Source: Sphingomonas_D zeicaulis (GTDB lineage Bacteria; Pseudomonadota; Alphaproteobacteria; Sphingomonadales; Sphingomonadaceae). Taken from it: a stretch of DNA of 64,000 bases. Both the position numbers and the translations under genes were made by a program. The notes under the pieces were generated by a model. The model was not told where the DNA came from. It saw only the letters and a list, made by a program, of their open reading frames with translations, and ran no database searches. Positions 28,901-37,045 of the stretch are shown in pieces; position 1 is the first letter of the stretch; every line of letters starts with the position of its first letter. The stretch lies in the NCBI RefSeq assembly GCF_050433225.1, contig NZ_JBNPXQ010000001.1:1798001-1862000 (forward strand). Direction: 5' to 3'.

Positions 28901-29572
28901 AGTCCAGTAGCGCGTGGCGTTCGCCACGGCGGCATTGGCGAAGGGTTCGATGAACCCGGCCGCCTCGCGATATTCGGGCTTCGAGACGGTGAACGAGACC
29001 AGGACGATATAGAGGACGAGGAAGACGACGACGCCGACATAGGAATAGAGCATCGACCGCGTCATCGTCGCCACCGCGAAGAATACCGCCGAGGTCATGA
29101 ACAGATTGGGCAGCGCCAATACGCCGAACGCATAGAGATAGTCGGCAAGCTTGTTGGGCCCCAGCGTCTCGCTGTCCAGCCACGGCATCAAAGATCCGAA
29201 CCAGATCGCGACGGGCACCGCGATGAACGAGATCGCCGCCGCTGCGAAGGCGCCCAGGAACCGCGCGAACAGATAGTCGAACTTGCGCACGCGGGTGGAG
29301 CGGACCATCGATCCGAACCCGCTCTCATCGTCGCGCACGATCACGTTGGCGACGAACGCGGTCGTCACGAACATGTAGAACATCGAGAAGATCAGATGCA
29401 CCTCGGCGATCGCCGCCGGGCTGTTCTTGTGGACGTTGCCGCCCCCACCGATCTGGATCTGCTCGACCGTCGTGCCGCCGAAAGTCAGCAGGAAGAACAG
29501 CACCAGCACCACCCAGAATACCGGGTTGCGAAGCTGGTAGCGCAGCTCGAACGCTGCGATGCGCGCGAACAT
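25982..29572 (-). CDS. ABC-2 type permease fused to M1-family aminopeptidase
   Basis: This is a 1196-residue protein. The N-terminal half has many membrane spans in two ABC-2 permease-like blocks (from FELRYQLRNPVFWVVLVLFFLL, then again from about residue 310). The C-terminal third is a soluble M1 (gluzincin) peptidase with HELGHQYWGHQ, zinc ligands His933 and His937 and catalytic Glu934, followed by VETLAQYSAL with the third ligand. The ATPase is encoded nine bases upstream in the same operon. This permease/M1 architecture is known in proteobacteria, but its cargo is not. A plausible model is an exporter or sensor whose peptidase faces the periplasm; which side it faces is inferred. Confidence 0.9.
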   Translation of the reverse strand: MFARIAAFELRYQLRNPVFWVVLVLFFLLTFGGTTVEQIQIGGGGNVHKNSPAAIAEVHLIFSMFYMFVTTAFVANVIVRDDESGFGSMVRSTRVRKFDYLFARFLGAFAAAAISFIAVPVAIWFGSLMPWLDSETLGPNKLADYLYAFGVLALPNLFMTSAVFFAVATMTRSMLYSYVGVVVFLVLYIVLVSFTVSKPEYREAAGFIEPFANAAVANATRYWTAAEANSLTPPVTGALLWNRLIWFGVGLAALVLAYTRFSFAERGASARSLRRQARKAAKLAAQPPLIVAQLPPVRPAAAGWTQLWARCRFEMVLVFRSPAFAVLLLLGLFNSVGGLLFGNEIYGTPAIPRTFSLIELLIGTFGIFPVIIAIYYAGELVWRDRDRKFHEIIDATALPNWAYMVPKTLAVTGVLFATLAISVIAAIVVQLGRGLTDIEIGQYLGWYLLPQTVEMAILAVLAVFVQAVSPNKYIGWGVMVIYLVGTITLTNIGFEHPLYNYGATGQTQFSDINGSQVGGMLGWWLRLYWGAVAVVLAVLAHLLWRRGTETRLRPRLARMPARLMGPAGAILGTALLVAVLTGGWLFYNMNILNRYETREDREKQLADYEKKYLKYEKILQPSVTDIKMDVALYPRERRMQASGTYRFVNDTGAPLSELHVRLSNRDTRLVSVNLPGARLVSNDADAQYRIYRFATPLAPGATGAISFASERHQKGLRANGDDVRLVGNGSFLDNSEFALQIGMSRAGLLDDRIKRRKYGLPAELRPAKLEDLSATQRNYLGNADWVHSDITLSTDADQTPIAPGRRLSDVTRGGRRTAHFVSMAPMLAFFSVQSAAYAEKSIDADGVNLTVYYDPKHGANVDRMLKAMKLSLAYYRKNFGPYQFDYTRIIEFPGYATFAQAFAGTVPYSEKIGFLANTTDPDAIDYVTYVTAHELGHQYWGHQLVSADMQGGTIMVETLAQYSALMVMKHLYGEEKIRRFLKYELDNYLRSRGAEKIEELPLNRVEDQGYIHYRKGSVVMYLLQDRLGEARVDAMLAGLLDRYRFKSQPYARSTDLVDGFMSLARTPAERELVADLLTRITIYDLKTETAVSRKLPDGTYETLLTVKAGKAYVDGKGKESKATLADDIDIGLFDKRPGLGAFDRKDVILMERRPIRSGTQQIRVVTKRQPLFAGIDPYNKYVDRNSDDNVADVTLN

Positions 29573-29581
29573 GGCCGCGCC

Positions 29582-30475
29582 TCAGGCCGCCGCGGCGGCG
29601 GCGCCGCGGCGGCTGGTGTCGATCGTCGCGAAATAGACGTCTTCGAGCCCGCCCTCGACCGGTGCGAAGCCATCGCCGGGGTCGCCGTCCGACAGGATAT
29701 GGATGATCGTCCGGCCCGCGAACAGACGCGTCGCGATCACCTGATAGGTTTCGCTATAGGCCTTGAGTTCCTCGCGTCCGATCGTCTTCTTCCACACCCG
29801 GCCATGCATCTGCGCGATCAGGTCGAGCGGCGCGCCTTCGAGTTGGATGCGCCCTGCGTCCAACACCGCCATGCGCGGGCACAGATCGGCGACATCCTCG
29901 ACGATGTGGGTGGACAGGATGATGACCACATTCTCGCCGATCTCGGCGAGCAGGTTGAGGAAGCGGTTGCGTTCCTCCGGGTCGAGGCCGGCGGTCGGCT
30001 CATCGACGATGATCAGTTGCGGGTTGCCGATCAGCGCCTGCGCGATGCCGAAGCGCTGGCGCATGCCGCCCGAAAACCCAGCGATCGCCTTCTTGCGGAC
30101 GCTCCAGAGGTTGGTCTGGTTGAGCAGCGTCTCGACGGTTTCCTTGCGCTCGCGCGCCGAAGCGACGCCCTTCAGCACCGCCATATGATCAAGCATGTCG
30201 TAGGCGGAAACGCGCGGGTAGACGCCGAAGTCCTGCGGCAGATAGCCCAAAGTCTCGCGCAGCCGCTCAGGCTGGGCGATCACGTCGATATCACCGAAGC
30301 GGATGCTGCCCGATGTTGGCGTCTGCAGCGTCGCGATCGTGCGCATCAGGGTCGACTTGCCGGCTCCATTGGGGCCGAGCAGTCCATACATCCCCTTCGG
30401 GATCGACAATGTCACGTCATCGAGGGCGCGGGTGCCATTGGGATAGACATGGATGAGATTGGCAAGCTCGAGCAT
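29582..30475 (-). CDS. ABC transporter ATP-binding protein
   Basis: This 297-residue ATPase has Walker A GLLGPNGAGKSTL, the Q-loop YLPQDFGVYP, the signature FSGGMRQRFGIAQAL, Walker B LIIVDEPTAGLDPEE and the H-loop LSTHIVED. ATG 30475 is preceded by GAGGGA. The frame is open up to 30649, but that part overlaps the next gene and has no ATPase-like sequence. About 80 residues beyond the ATPase core form a C-terminal extension. It drives the permease/M1 fusion that follows nine bases later; the pair forms a complete two-gene unit. Confidence 0.93.
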   Translation of the reverse strand: MLELANLIHVYPNGTRALDDVTLSIPKGMYGLLGPNGAGKSTLMRTIATLQTPTSGSIRFGDIDVIAQPERLRETLGYLPQDFGVYPRVSAYDMLDHMAVLKGVASARERKETVETLLNQTNLWSVRKKAIAGFSGGMRQRFGIAQALIGNPQLIIVDEPTAGLDPEERNRFLNLLAEIGENVVIILSTHIVEDVADLCPRMAVLDAGRIQLEGAPLDLIAQMHGRVWKKTIGREELKAYSETYQVIATRLFAGRTIIHILSDGDPGDGFAPVEGGLEDVYFATIDTSRRGAAAAAA

Positions 30476-30575
30476 CCGTAAGTCCCTCGTTGTGCGACGC
30501 AACGAGACTAACCGTGACGAGCCTGCCGTGAAGCCATAATCGACGAACGACGTTCTCGCGCCCTTCGGAATCGGA

Positions 30576-30980
30576 TCAGCTTCGCCTGACCAGCAATGCA
30601 GCACCGTCGATATAAAGATCGATGCGGTCGGCGTCACGCTGCAGTTCAACCAGGAATGTAATATCCGAACCGCTTACCGCCTGGATCGAATCCGCGACCT
30701 GCTCGAGCTGAACGCGACGCGAGGGAATGCGCGCGTAGTCGCATTTGATCTCGATCATGTTTCGACCGATCTTGGTTATAGTGACGGTGATATTGTTGCG
30801 CGACGATCCGCGCGAGTCCGACGTCACCGCGCCTTCATAGGTGCCCACTACGCGATCGGCGAGGTCGAGCTTCTTCTGCACAGGATTGGCGGCGAGCGCC
30901 ACCGTGGGCGCGGTCAGCGCGAGCGGCGCGGCGATCGCGCCTACGAATGTGATCATGGTCAGGAACAAGCCGCGTTTCAT
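30576..30980 (-). CDS. Small secreted protein of unknown function
   Basis: This 134-residue protein has a signal peptide (MKRGLFLTMITFVGAIAAPL) with probable cleavage after VALAA. The mature part looks like a small beta-rich domain (VVGTYEGAVTSDSRG, NNITVTITKIGRNMIEIKCDYARI). It ends in RRS and contains one Cys. ATG 30980 has GAGGTGAG upstream. I do not recognise a family. It lies upstream of the ABC operon on the same strand with a 100-base gap, so co-transcription is possible but not shown. Confidence 0.7.
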   Translation of the reverse strand: MKRGLFLTMITFVGAIAAPLALTAPTVALAANPVQKKLDLADRVVGTYEGAVTSDSRGSSRNNITVTITKIGRNMIEIKCDYARIPSRRVQLEQVADSIQAVSGSDITFLVELQRDADRIDLYIDGAALLVRRS

Positions 30981-31126
30981 CGTCTCACCTCGTCGATGAT
31001 GATTAGGATGCGGCCCTCTGTTTTGCCCTGTTTACTCCCTCGTGCCCCCCGAAACAGTGCCCGACGGCACAATCGCGGCTCAGCTCGCCGTATCCACCGA
31101 GCGCGTCGCCGACAGTGCGGCAAATC

Positions 31127-31876
31127 CATCCCGCCGGCGAGCACGCCGTCGAGCGGCATCGAGACGGTGAGGTCGCAGACATATTGGCGATAGGTGAAGC
31201 TGCCCGCATCGAACCGCGTCGGGCTGTCCGCGCCCAGCGATGGGTTGGCGGTATCGAACACACGGAAATCGGCCTTGTTGGATCCGAAGCTCTGGCTGAG
31301 ATCCGCCTTCACCGCATTGACATCGCCGCGCAAGCCGATGGTGGCGCCGACATCCCAGATGCACGGCTCGATGATCGGCAGGAAACCCCGCGGATGCACC
31401 GGGGAGAAGCCGGGGCACGCGGAAACCCGCAGCATTGTTGGAGATCTTCCGGGTCAGCGTGCCGAAGGCACAGAGTTCGGCGTCGCCCAGCGGCAGCGCG
31501 CCGCTGATGCTCGCAAGACCGTTCCTGCCATCGCCCTCCTCGGTGATGCCGGCCATCAGTTCGTCGCTGCCGCCGCTGGCGCCGAGGCGGTGGTGGCGGC
31601 ACGGGCGAAGTTGATCGAGGGCTGGAGGAAGTTGAGCGCGCGGCCGAGATCGGGATAGCCGGTATCGGCAAGCGCATTGGCATCCACCGCGTTGATCGGC
31701 GCCGATGAGTCCAGCGCGGCGCGCCCGGCGCTGCGCGTGCCGGTGACGATGATGGCGTCGCCCGTTCCCTCGTCCGGCGCCTGCCCATGGGCCGCGCCCG
31801 TGGCGCAGGCGATGGCGATTATTCCGGTCAGCAGCGTGCGTCGCATATGGCCCCGCTGGTTGTTCGCGGGCCGCAC
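31127..31876 (-). pseudogene. Remnant of a TonB-dependent receptor
   Basis: From ATG 31876 the frame encodes a signal segment and a receptor N-terminus (DAIIVTGTRSAGR, SAPINAVDANALADTGYPDLG, ALNFLQPSINFARA), then stops at 31556. Barrel-like sequence follows in another frame (about 31560-31400: SISGALPLGDAELCAFGTLTR, AAGFRVP). It then returns to the first frame (31435-31127: GFLPIIEPCIWDVG, NPSLGADSPTRFDAGSFTYRQ). Most of the plug and the whole C-terminal barrel are missing. The intact receptor at 45.3-47.7 kb is of the same type. At least two frame changes and one large deletion make this a non-functional remnant. Confidence 0.75.
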
Positions 31877-32038
31877 AGCGAGCCGCGCCGCTTAGGCGGT
31901 ATTGATGATCGGGCGACGGGTGTTGCCCTTGGCGCAACAGGCAAAGCTGAACTGTCGCGCCCCCAAGCCTTTCCCGCATTCCAATTCCCTATTTATCTAC
32001 TAGGTTATTCGAACGATCCATTGCCGAAGCCGTACCGC

Positions 32039-32935
32039 ATGCCCCTGAAGAACCGGACCGTATCCGGCCCGACCATCGAGTTTCCGACGATCGCCGTCGC
32101 CATTCTCATCCATGCCAGCTGGCTGGCGCTGACATGGTGGCATAAGATGATTCCGCTGCCCGTGCTGATAATCGGCGGCGGCGTGGTGATCGCGTGGCAC
32201 GGTTCGCTGCAGCACGAGACCATCCATGGCCATCCGACCGGCCGGCGCTGGATCGACGCCGCGATCGGATCCGCGCCGCTCTCGCTCTGGCTGCCCTACG
32301 CGATCTACTGGCGATCGCATCGCGCGCATCACGCCGCGCAGGAGACCACCGATCCGCTGGAGGATCCCGAGAGCCATTACGTCGCTGGGGGCGGTGGCTG
32401 GGCGCACCGCTTTGCCCAACTGGAGGCGACGCTCACCGGCCGGCTATTGCTCGGCCCGGCGATCCGCATCGGCCGCTTCCTGCTGGACGAGGCGGCGCGG
32501 CTGGCGCGCGACCCGCGCGGCTTGGCCCGGGACTGGTTGCCGCATCTCGCAGCGCTGGTGCCGATGCTGTGGTGGCTCGACCATGTCGGTCTGCCACTGA
32601 CCACCTATGCTCTGGCCTTCGTCTATCCTGGCGCCTCGCTCGCGCTGCTGCGCTCCTTTGCAGAGCACCGCGCCGATCCGGCCCGCCGGCGCCGCGCAGC
32701 GGTCGTCGAGCGCGCGCCCCTGCTTGGGCTGCTGTTCCTCAACAACAATCTCCACGCCGTGCACCATGACCGACCCGACCTCGCCTGGTATCGCCTGCCG
32801 GTGCACTATCGTGCGCAGCGGCGGCGCTTTGCCGATGCGCCTTATTATCGCGGCTATGCCGAGGTCGTGCGGCGCTATTGGCGGCGGCCGCAGGACGATG
32901 TGATCCACCCCGATTATCGGCGAGTGCAGGCCTGA
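32039..32935 (+). CDS. Fatty acid desaturase family protein
   Basis: This 298-residue membrane protein has the three His clusters of membrane di-iron desaturases: HETIHGH (about residue 60), HRAHH (about 96-100) and LHAVHHDRP (about 238-246). Hydrophobic segments flank them. The family inserts double bonds into acyl chains or hydroxylates related lipids and carotenoids. Which substrate applies cannot be told; the short length fits bacterial desaturase/hydroxylase types. ATG 32039 was chosen because the longer open frame begins inside the receptor remnant and has no desaturase-like sequence. The stop overlaps the next start (TGATG), so the pair is coupled. Confidence 0.85.
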   Translation: MPLKNRTVSGPTIEFPTIAVAILIHASWLALTWWHKMIPLPVLIIGGGVVIAWHGSLQHETIHGHPTGRRWIDAAIGSAPLSLWLPYAIYWRSHRAHHAAQETTDPLEDPESHYVAGGGGWAHRFAQLEATLTGRLLLGPAIRIGRFLLDEAARLARDPRGLARDWLPHLAALVPMLWWLDHVGLPLTTYALAFVYPGASLALLRSFAEHRADPARRRRAAVVERAPLLGLLFLNNNLHAVHHDRPDLAWYRLPVHYRAQRRRFADAPYYRGYAEVVRRYWRRPQDDVIHPDYRRVQA

Positions 32936-33741
32936 TGCGCAGCGCCTCGCTCGGCATGTATGATCCGCCCTGGCTGCACGCAGCCAATGATCGGCTGTGG
33001 GCGCTGATCGCGGCACGACTGGCCGATGCCGGCATCGCCGATGTGCCGACGACGCTCGACCGCGCGACCGACCTCGACGATCTCTGGCGCTCTCCCGCGC
33101 TGCTGCTCGCGCAGACCTGCGGCTATCCGCTGATGACCGAATTGCGCGAGACGGTGCAGATCGTTGCGACGCCGCGCTACCGCGTGCCCGGTGCGGAGGG
33201 CGCCTGGCACCGTGCCGCGATCGTGGTGCGGGCGGGCGATCCCGCCAACCGCCTTTCCGATCTCCGCGGCCGGCGGGCCGGCGTGAACGGCCTCAATTCC
33301 AACACCGGCATGAACCTGTTCCGCGCGGCGCTCGCGCCCTTTGCGCGCGAGGGTCGCTTCTTCGACACGGTCTGCCTCACCGGCGGGCACGCCGCCAGCA
33401 TCGAGGCGCTGGTCGCCGGCACGATAGACGTGGCCGCGATCGATGCGGTGACGCTCGAACTTCTGTCTCGCCACGATCCGGGCATCGCGCCTGCGATCCG
33501 CATCCTCGCCTGGACCGCCGCGGTGCCGGGGCTTCCGCTCGTCACCGCCGCCGCCACCCCGCCCGAAACGGTCGCTACGATGCGGCGCGTGCTGCAGCAG
33601 CTTGTCACCGACCCCGCATTCGCTCCGGCCGCCGCAACACTGGCGCTCGAGGGGTTTGAGACGCTCAGCCTCGAATCCTATGGCAGGATCGTCGCAATCG
33701 AAACGATGGCTCGGACGATGGGCTATCCTCACCTCGCCTGA
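32935..33741 (+). CDS. PhnD/SsuA-like binding protein without signal peptide
   Basis: This 268-residue protein resembles phosphate/phosphonate-type periplasmic binding proteins: SLGMYDPPWLHAANDRLWAL, LLLAQTCGYPLMTEL, LSDLRGRRAGVNGLNSNTGMN, TGGHAASIEALVAGTIDVAAIDAVT. It has no signal peptide or lipobox, since the conserved fold starts within ten residues of the ATG, and no ABC permease or ATPase lies nearby. It therefore probably acts in the cytoplasm, as a sensor or carrier rather than in import. It is coupled by a one-base overlap to the desaturase. Function beyond ligand binding is unknown. Confidence 0.8.
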   Translation: MRSASLGMYDPPWLHAANDRLWALIAARLADAGIADVPTTLDRATDLDDLWRSPALLLAQTCGYPLMTELRETVQIVATPRYRVPGAEGAWHRAAIVVRAGDPANRLSDLRGRRAGVNGLNSNTGMNLFRAALAPFAREGRFFDTVCLTGGHAASIEALVAGTIDVAAIDAVTLELLSRHDPGIAPAIRILAWTAAVPGLPLVTAAATPPETVATMRRVLQQLVTDPAFAPAAATLALEGFETLSLESYGRIVAIETMARTMGYPHLA

Positions 33742-34038
33742 CATAGCGGGCGGCAAAAAGACCGTGCGCACGCCGGCGAAGCAAGCCAGGGCCACTTCAG
33801 CGGCGGCGTGCGCACGCGATCCAGCATCCTCTGCCTTCGCATTCCGGCGCCCCCCGGCCACCGGATCGCGGATCGTGAGCGAGGCTTAATCCGGTTGGCC
33901 CATGCACCTGTAAGTCCGCCGCACCTACAGCGCCGTCGGTGCTAGACCTACACGGAATGCATCTTCCATGCTGTAGATTGCGTCGCCGCATGTTCGCCAT
34001 TCCGTGCGGGCGGCAACTGGGGCATCATCGATCCTTCC
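33742..34038. promoter_or_regulatory. Intergenic region before the two-component operon
   Basis: This 297-base gap has no supported gene. It carries several TACA/TGTA motifs: CACCTGTAA (33904-33912), GCACCTACAG (33921-33930), GACCTACA (33945-33952) and CTGTAG (33971-33976). These could be sites for the NarL-type regulator encoded next. This is a weak reading, since no spacing rule could be tested. Confidence 0.3.
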
Positions 34039-34698
34039 ATGGCAGCCGAGCGCGTCCGCATCCTGATCGTCGACGACCATCCGGTCGTGCTGTTCGGGCT
34101 GCACCTACAGTTCGACGCGCATGACGAGATGGAGGTGGTGGGCGAGGCGCGCGACGTGCAGAGCGCCTATCAGGCCGCGGAAACGCTGAGGCCCGACATC
34201 ATCATCCTCGATCTCGTGCTCGGCGGGCGCGACGGCATCGAGATGATCGCCGAGCTCATCCGGCTGCATCCGATGGTGCGGATCATCGTCTATTCGAGCC
34301 AGGACGAGCGCCATTTCGCACGCCGTGTGCTGCGCGCCGGCGCGCGCGGCTATGTCGCCAAGGGGGAGCATCTCTCGATCGTCGCGGATGCGGTCACCGC
34401 GGTCGTCGCCGGAGATCTCTACGTGAGCGCCGCCGTGCAGCAGATGCTAGTCGCCGATTTCGCGCGTGGCGTCGCGCTGGGTCGGTCGCGCTTCGAGGAA
34501 CTTTCGGACCGCGAGGTGCAGGTGCTGCGGATGATCGGCAGCGGCCTTTCATCGCAGGAGATCGCCAGCGACCTCAGTCTCTCGATCAAGACGGTGGGTA
34601 CCTATCGCGACCGGATCAAGATCAAGCTGGGGCTCGATCGCGCGCGAGCGCTGGAAGAGGCGGCACGCGAATTCGTCCAGAACGAGAGCGCGGGGTGA
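34039..34698 (+). CDS. NarL/FixJ-type response regulator
   Basis: This 219-residue protein has an N-terminal receiver domain (ILIVDDHPVV, phospho-acceptor Asp58 in IIILDLVLGG, and a C-terminal Lys in YVAKGEH). The C-terminal LuxR-type DNA-binding domain reads LSDREVQVLRMIGSGLSSQE and SLSIKTVGTYRDRIKIKL. The stop overlaps the GTG start of the histidine kinase gene (GTGA), so the two are a cognate pair. Its target is unknown; the upstream gap is the first candidate. Confidence 0.93.
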   Translation: MAAERVRILIVDDHPVVLFGLHLQFDAHDEMEVVGEARDVQSAYQAAETLRPDIIILDLVLGGRDGIEMIAELIRLHPMVRIIVYSSQDERHFARRVLRAGARGYVAKGEHLSIVADAVTAVVAGDLYVSAAVQQMLVADFARGVALGRSRFEELSDREVQVLRMIGSGLSSQEIASDLSLSIKTVGTYRDRIKIKLGLDRARALEEAAREFVQNESAG

Positions 34699-36059
34699 TC
34701 AGCCCCCGGTCGACGGCCGGGCGAGCGGCTGCCGCGCTGCGCGAACTGATCCGTTCGACGCGGAGCGTGGAGGATGAGGCGGCGGTCCGCATCGATTATA
34801 CGCGGGTAGAAATCGTCGGTGTCCTCGGGCTGATCGATGCCGCCTTCGAATTCGTCTTCGCGTTCTACCGCCCCAGCGATCCGCTGAAGATCCTGTCCGC
34901 AGTGGCGGCGGTGGTGATGATCGGCTTCATGATCGCCGCACGCGCCGCGCGCCGCCGGCGGCCCGCGCCGACCAGCCCGGCCTTGCCCGCCGCCTTCATC
35001 ATCTCGGCGATGCTGCTGTCGATCACCGCCGGCTGTCTGATCTCGAAAATCGGCGCGATGCCCTATGGCTATGCGATGGTGGTGCTGGCGTTCGCCGCGG
35101 TCTTCATGATGCCGCCGCGTCCGTTCACCGCGATCATCCTCGGCACCTTCGCCATCTATACGCTGCTCGCCACAATCTCGTTCGAACACACCGTACTCCA
35201 GCGGGTCATGGCGATCTTCAACGTCGCGCTGGCCTGCACGATGGCGATCATCGTGCGCATCGCGCTCTATCAGTTGCGCCAGCGCGATCGTCATCAGCGG
35301 GAAATCATCGCCGACCAGAACGCCGCGTTGGAACTGGCCAATGCCGATCTCGCGACGCACATCCACGAGCTCAACGAATTGATGGCGGTCGCCGCGCACG
35401 ACCTGCGCAGCCCGCTGTTCGGCTTACGCAACCTGCTGCAGCTCGCCGCGGACCGCAGTGGTGCCGACGCCGCCTTCTACAACCGTGTGCTCGACGAGGG
35501 CAGCGGCAGCGTCACCGCGATGCTGGCACTGATCGCGCGCATACTCGAGGCGCATGAGTTGGAGACGATGGCCGAGCTCGACCTCGCGATCAACGACATC
35601 CGAACCGTGGCGACCGCCGCACGGCGACGCCACGCGGCGCTTGCCATCGCCTCGGGGGTGACGATCGAGATCGACCAGCCCTTCTCCCCATTGCTCGCCG
35701 CATTCGATCCCTATGCGATGGAGCGTGCGATCGACAATCTCGTCTCGAACGCGATCCGCTTCTCGCCCGAAGGCGCAGTGGTGACGCTGCGGTGCCGCCG
35801 CGCCAACGGTCGCGCCCAGATCGCCGTCATCGACGAGGGCACCGGCATCCCACCCGACGAGCGCGACGGGCTGTTCGGCAAGTTCAAGCGCGGTTCGCGC
35901 CAGCCGCTGCACGGCGAGCGCGGATCCGGGCTAGGCCTTTACATCGCGCGCGCGCTGGTGACGGCAATGGGCGGCGACATCGTGTTTGAACCGGGCGCCG
36001 AACGCGGTTCGATCTTCATGCTGCGCCTGCCGCTGCCGCGGCTGGATGAGGCTGTGTGA
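34695..36059 (+). CDS. Membrane sensor histidine kinase
   Basis: This 454-residue kinase starts with GTG 34695, overlapping the regulator stop. Residues 40-195 form about six membrane helices with little periplasmic exposure. The HisKA box MAVAAHDLRSPL holds the phospho-acceptor His235. The ATPase domain has DNLVSNAIRFSPEG (N box), VIDEGTGIPPDE (G1) and GSGLGLYIARALV (G2). The HisKA type usually pairs with OmpR-like regulators, whereas its coupled partner is NarL-like. Because the sensor is mostly within the membrane, it probably responds to a membrane or redox cue. The signal is not known. Confidence 0.92.
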   Translation: MISPRSTAGRAAAALRELIRSTRSVEDEAAVRIDYTRVEIVGVLGLIDAAFEFVFAFYRPSDPLKILSAVAAVVMIGFMIAARAARRRRPAPTSPALPAAFIISAMLLSITAGCLISKIGAMPYGYAMVVLAFAAVFMMPPRPFTAIILGTFAIYTLLATISFEHTVLQRVMAIFNVALACTMAIIVRIALYQLRQRDRHQREIIADQNAALELANADLATHIHELNELMAVAAHDLRSPLFGLRNLLQLAADRSGADAAFYNRVLDEGSGSVTAMLALIARILEAHELETMAELDLAINDIRTVATAARRRHAALAIASGVTIEIDQPFSPLLAAFDPYAMERAIDNLVSNAIRFSPEGAVVTLRCRRANGRAQIAVIDEGTGIPPDERDGLFGKFKRGSRQPLHGERGSGLGLYIARALVTAMGGDIVFEPGAERGSIFMLRLPLPRLDEAV

Positions 36060-36104
36060 GTGGCTGGATCATCCTCCTTCCAAAACGCAGAAGCAAAAAC
36101 CACC

Positions 36105-37013
36105 TCACGCGCGCTGCAGCGCCGGCGCCACAACCACCCCGCCATGCCGTTCGAACCACGCCGGATCCCCCTCCACTTCATCATCCGCGTCGGTCGCGAG
36201 CGCGACGTCGCGCTGCGCTTCCAGCGAGATCAGCCTCTCCGCATAGCGTGCACGCATCACGCGATAGGCATCGTTGCCCAGCGCCAACCGCAGCGGCGCC
36301 GGCTCCTGCTCGACGCTGGCGATCATCGCCTCGACCATCTTCCCCGGATCGCCGGCCGGCGGATGGGCGGTGTCGGCGATGACGTGATTGACCATGCGAG
36401 ACGGCGAAGCATCATAGGCGGGCAGCATCGGCGCCACTTGTGCGCTGCGGCGGCTGAAATCAGTGCGCGCGCCGCCGGGCTGGACGATCGTGCAGCCGAT
36501 GCCGAACACGCCGACCTCCTGCGCTACCGCCTCGACGAAACCCTCGATGCCCCATTTGGTCGCATGATAGATCGCGCCGCCGGCGAATGCCGCCTGTCCG
36601 CCCATGCTCGAAAGCTGCAATATGCGGCCGCCGCCCTGCGCGCGCAGGTGGGGCAGCGCGGCGCGGATCAGCATGATCGATCCTAGCAGATTGGTATCGA
36701 TCTGGTGCCGGATCATCGCGTCGGTTACTTCCTCGGCGGCGCCCATCAGCCCATAGCCGGCATTGCTGACGACCACGTCGATGCGCCCCAGCGCAGCCCA
36801 GGCGCGATCGACGGTGCCGCCGATCGCATCGCTCTGCGCCACGTCCAGCACATCCAGCCACAGCCGCCCGCCATAAGCCGCGGTGAGATCGGCCACCGCC
36901 GCACGATCGCGCACGGTGCCCGCAACGCGATCGCCACGGGCAAGGAGGCGTTCCGCCATGACGCGGCCGAAGCCGCTGCCGATACCGGTGATCAGCCAGG
37001 TTCTCGTCATCAT
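36105..37013 (-). CDS. SDR-family oxidoreductase
   Basis: This 302-residue short-chain dehydrogenase has the nucleotide motif TGIGSGFG, NAGYGLMG, and the active-site pair in LQLSSMGG and YHATKWG (Ser, Tyr, Lys). ATG 37013 is preceded by GGAGG; the longer frame lies in the gap to the next gene. These enzymes oxidise or reduce alcohol/keto groups with NAD(P). The start resembles classical SDRs that favour NADP; the substrate is unknown. It follows a second SDR gene by 32 bases on the same strand and probably forms an operon controlled by the divergent TetR gene. Confidence 0.88.
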   Translation of the reverse strand: MMTRTWLITGIGSGFGRVMAERLLARGDRVAGTVRDRAAVADLTAAYGGRLWLDVLDVAQSDAIGGTVDRAWAALGRIDVVVSNAGYGLMGAAEEVTDAMIRHQIDTNLLGSIMLIRAALPHLRAQGGGRILQLSSMGGQAAFAGGAIYHATKWGIEGFVEAVAQEVGVFGIGCTIVQPGGARTDFSRRSAQVAPMLPAYDASPSRMVNHVIADTAHPPAGDPGKMVEAMIASVEQEPAPLRLALGNDAYRVMRARYAERLISLEAQRDVALATDADDEVEGDPAWFERHGGVVVAPALQRA

Positions 37014-37045
37014 CCGTTCCTCCGATTGCGGGGTGGTCGGTGCGC

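Noticed and set aside
28655..30481. A 608-codon plus-strand frame opposite the ABC genes
   Set aside because: Walker A, signature and Walker B motifs on the minus strand settle the coding strand.
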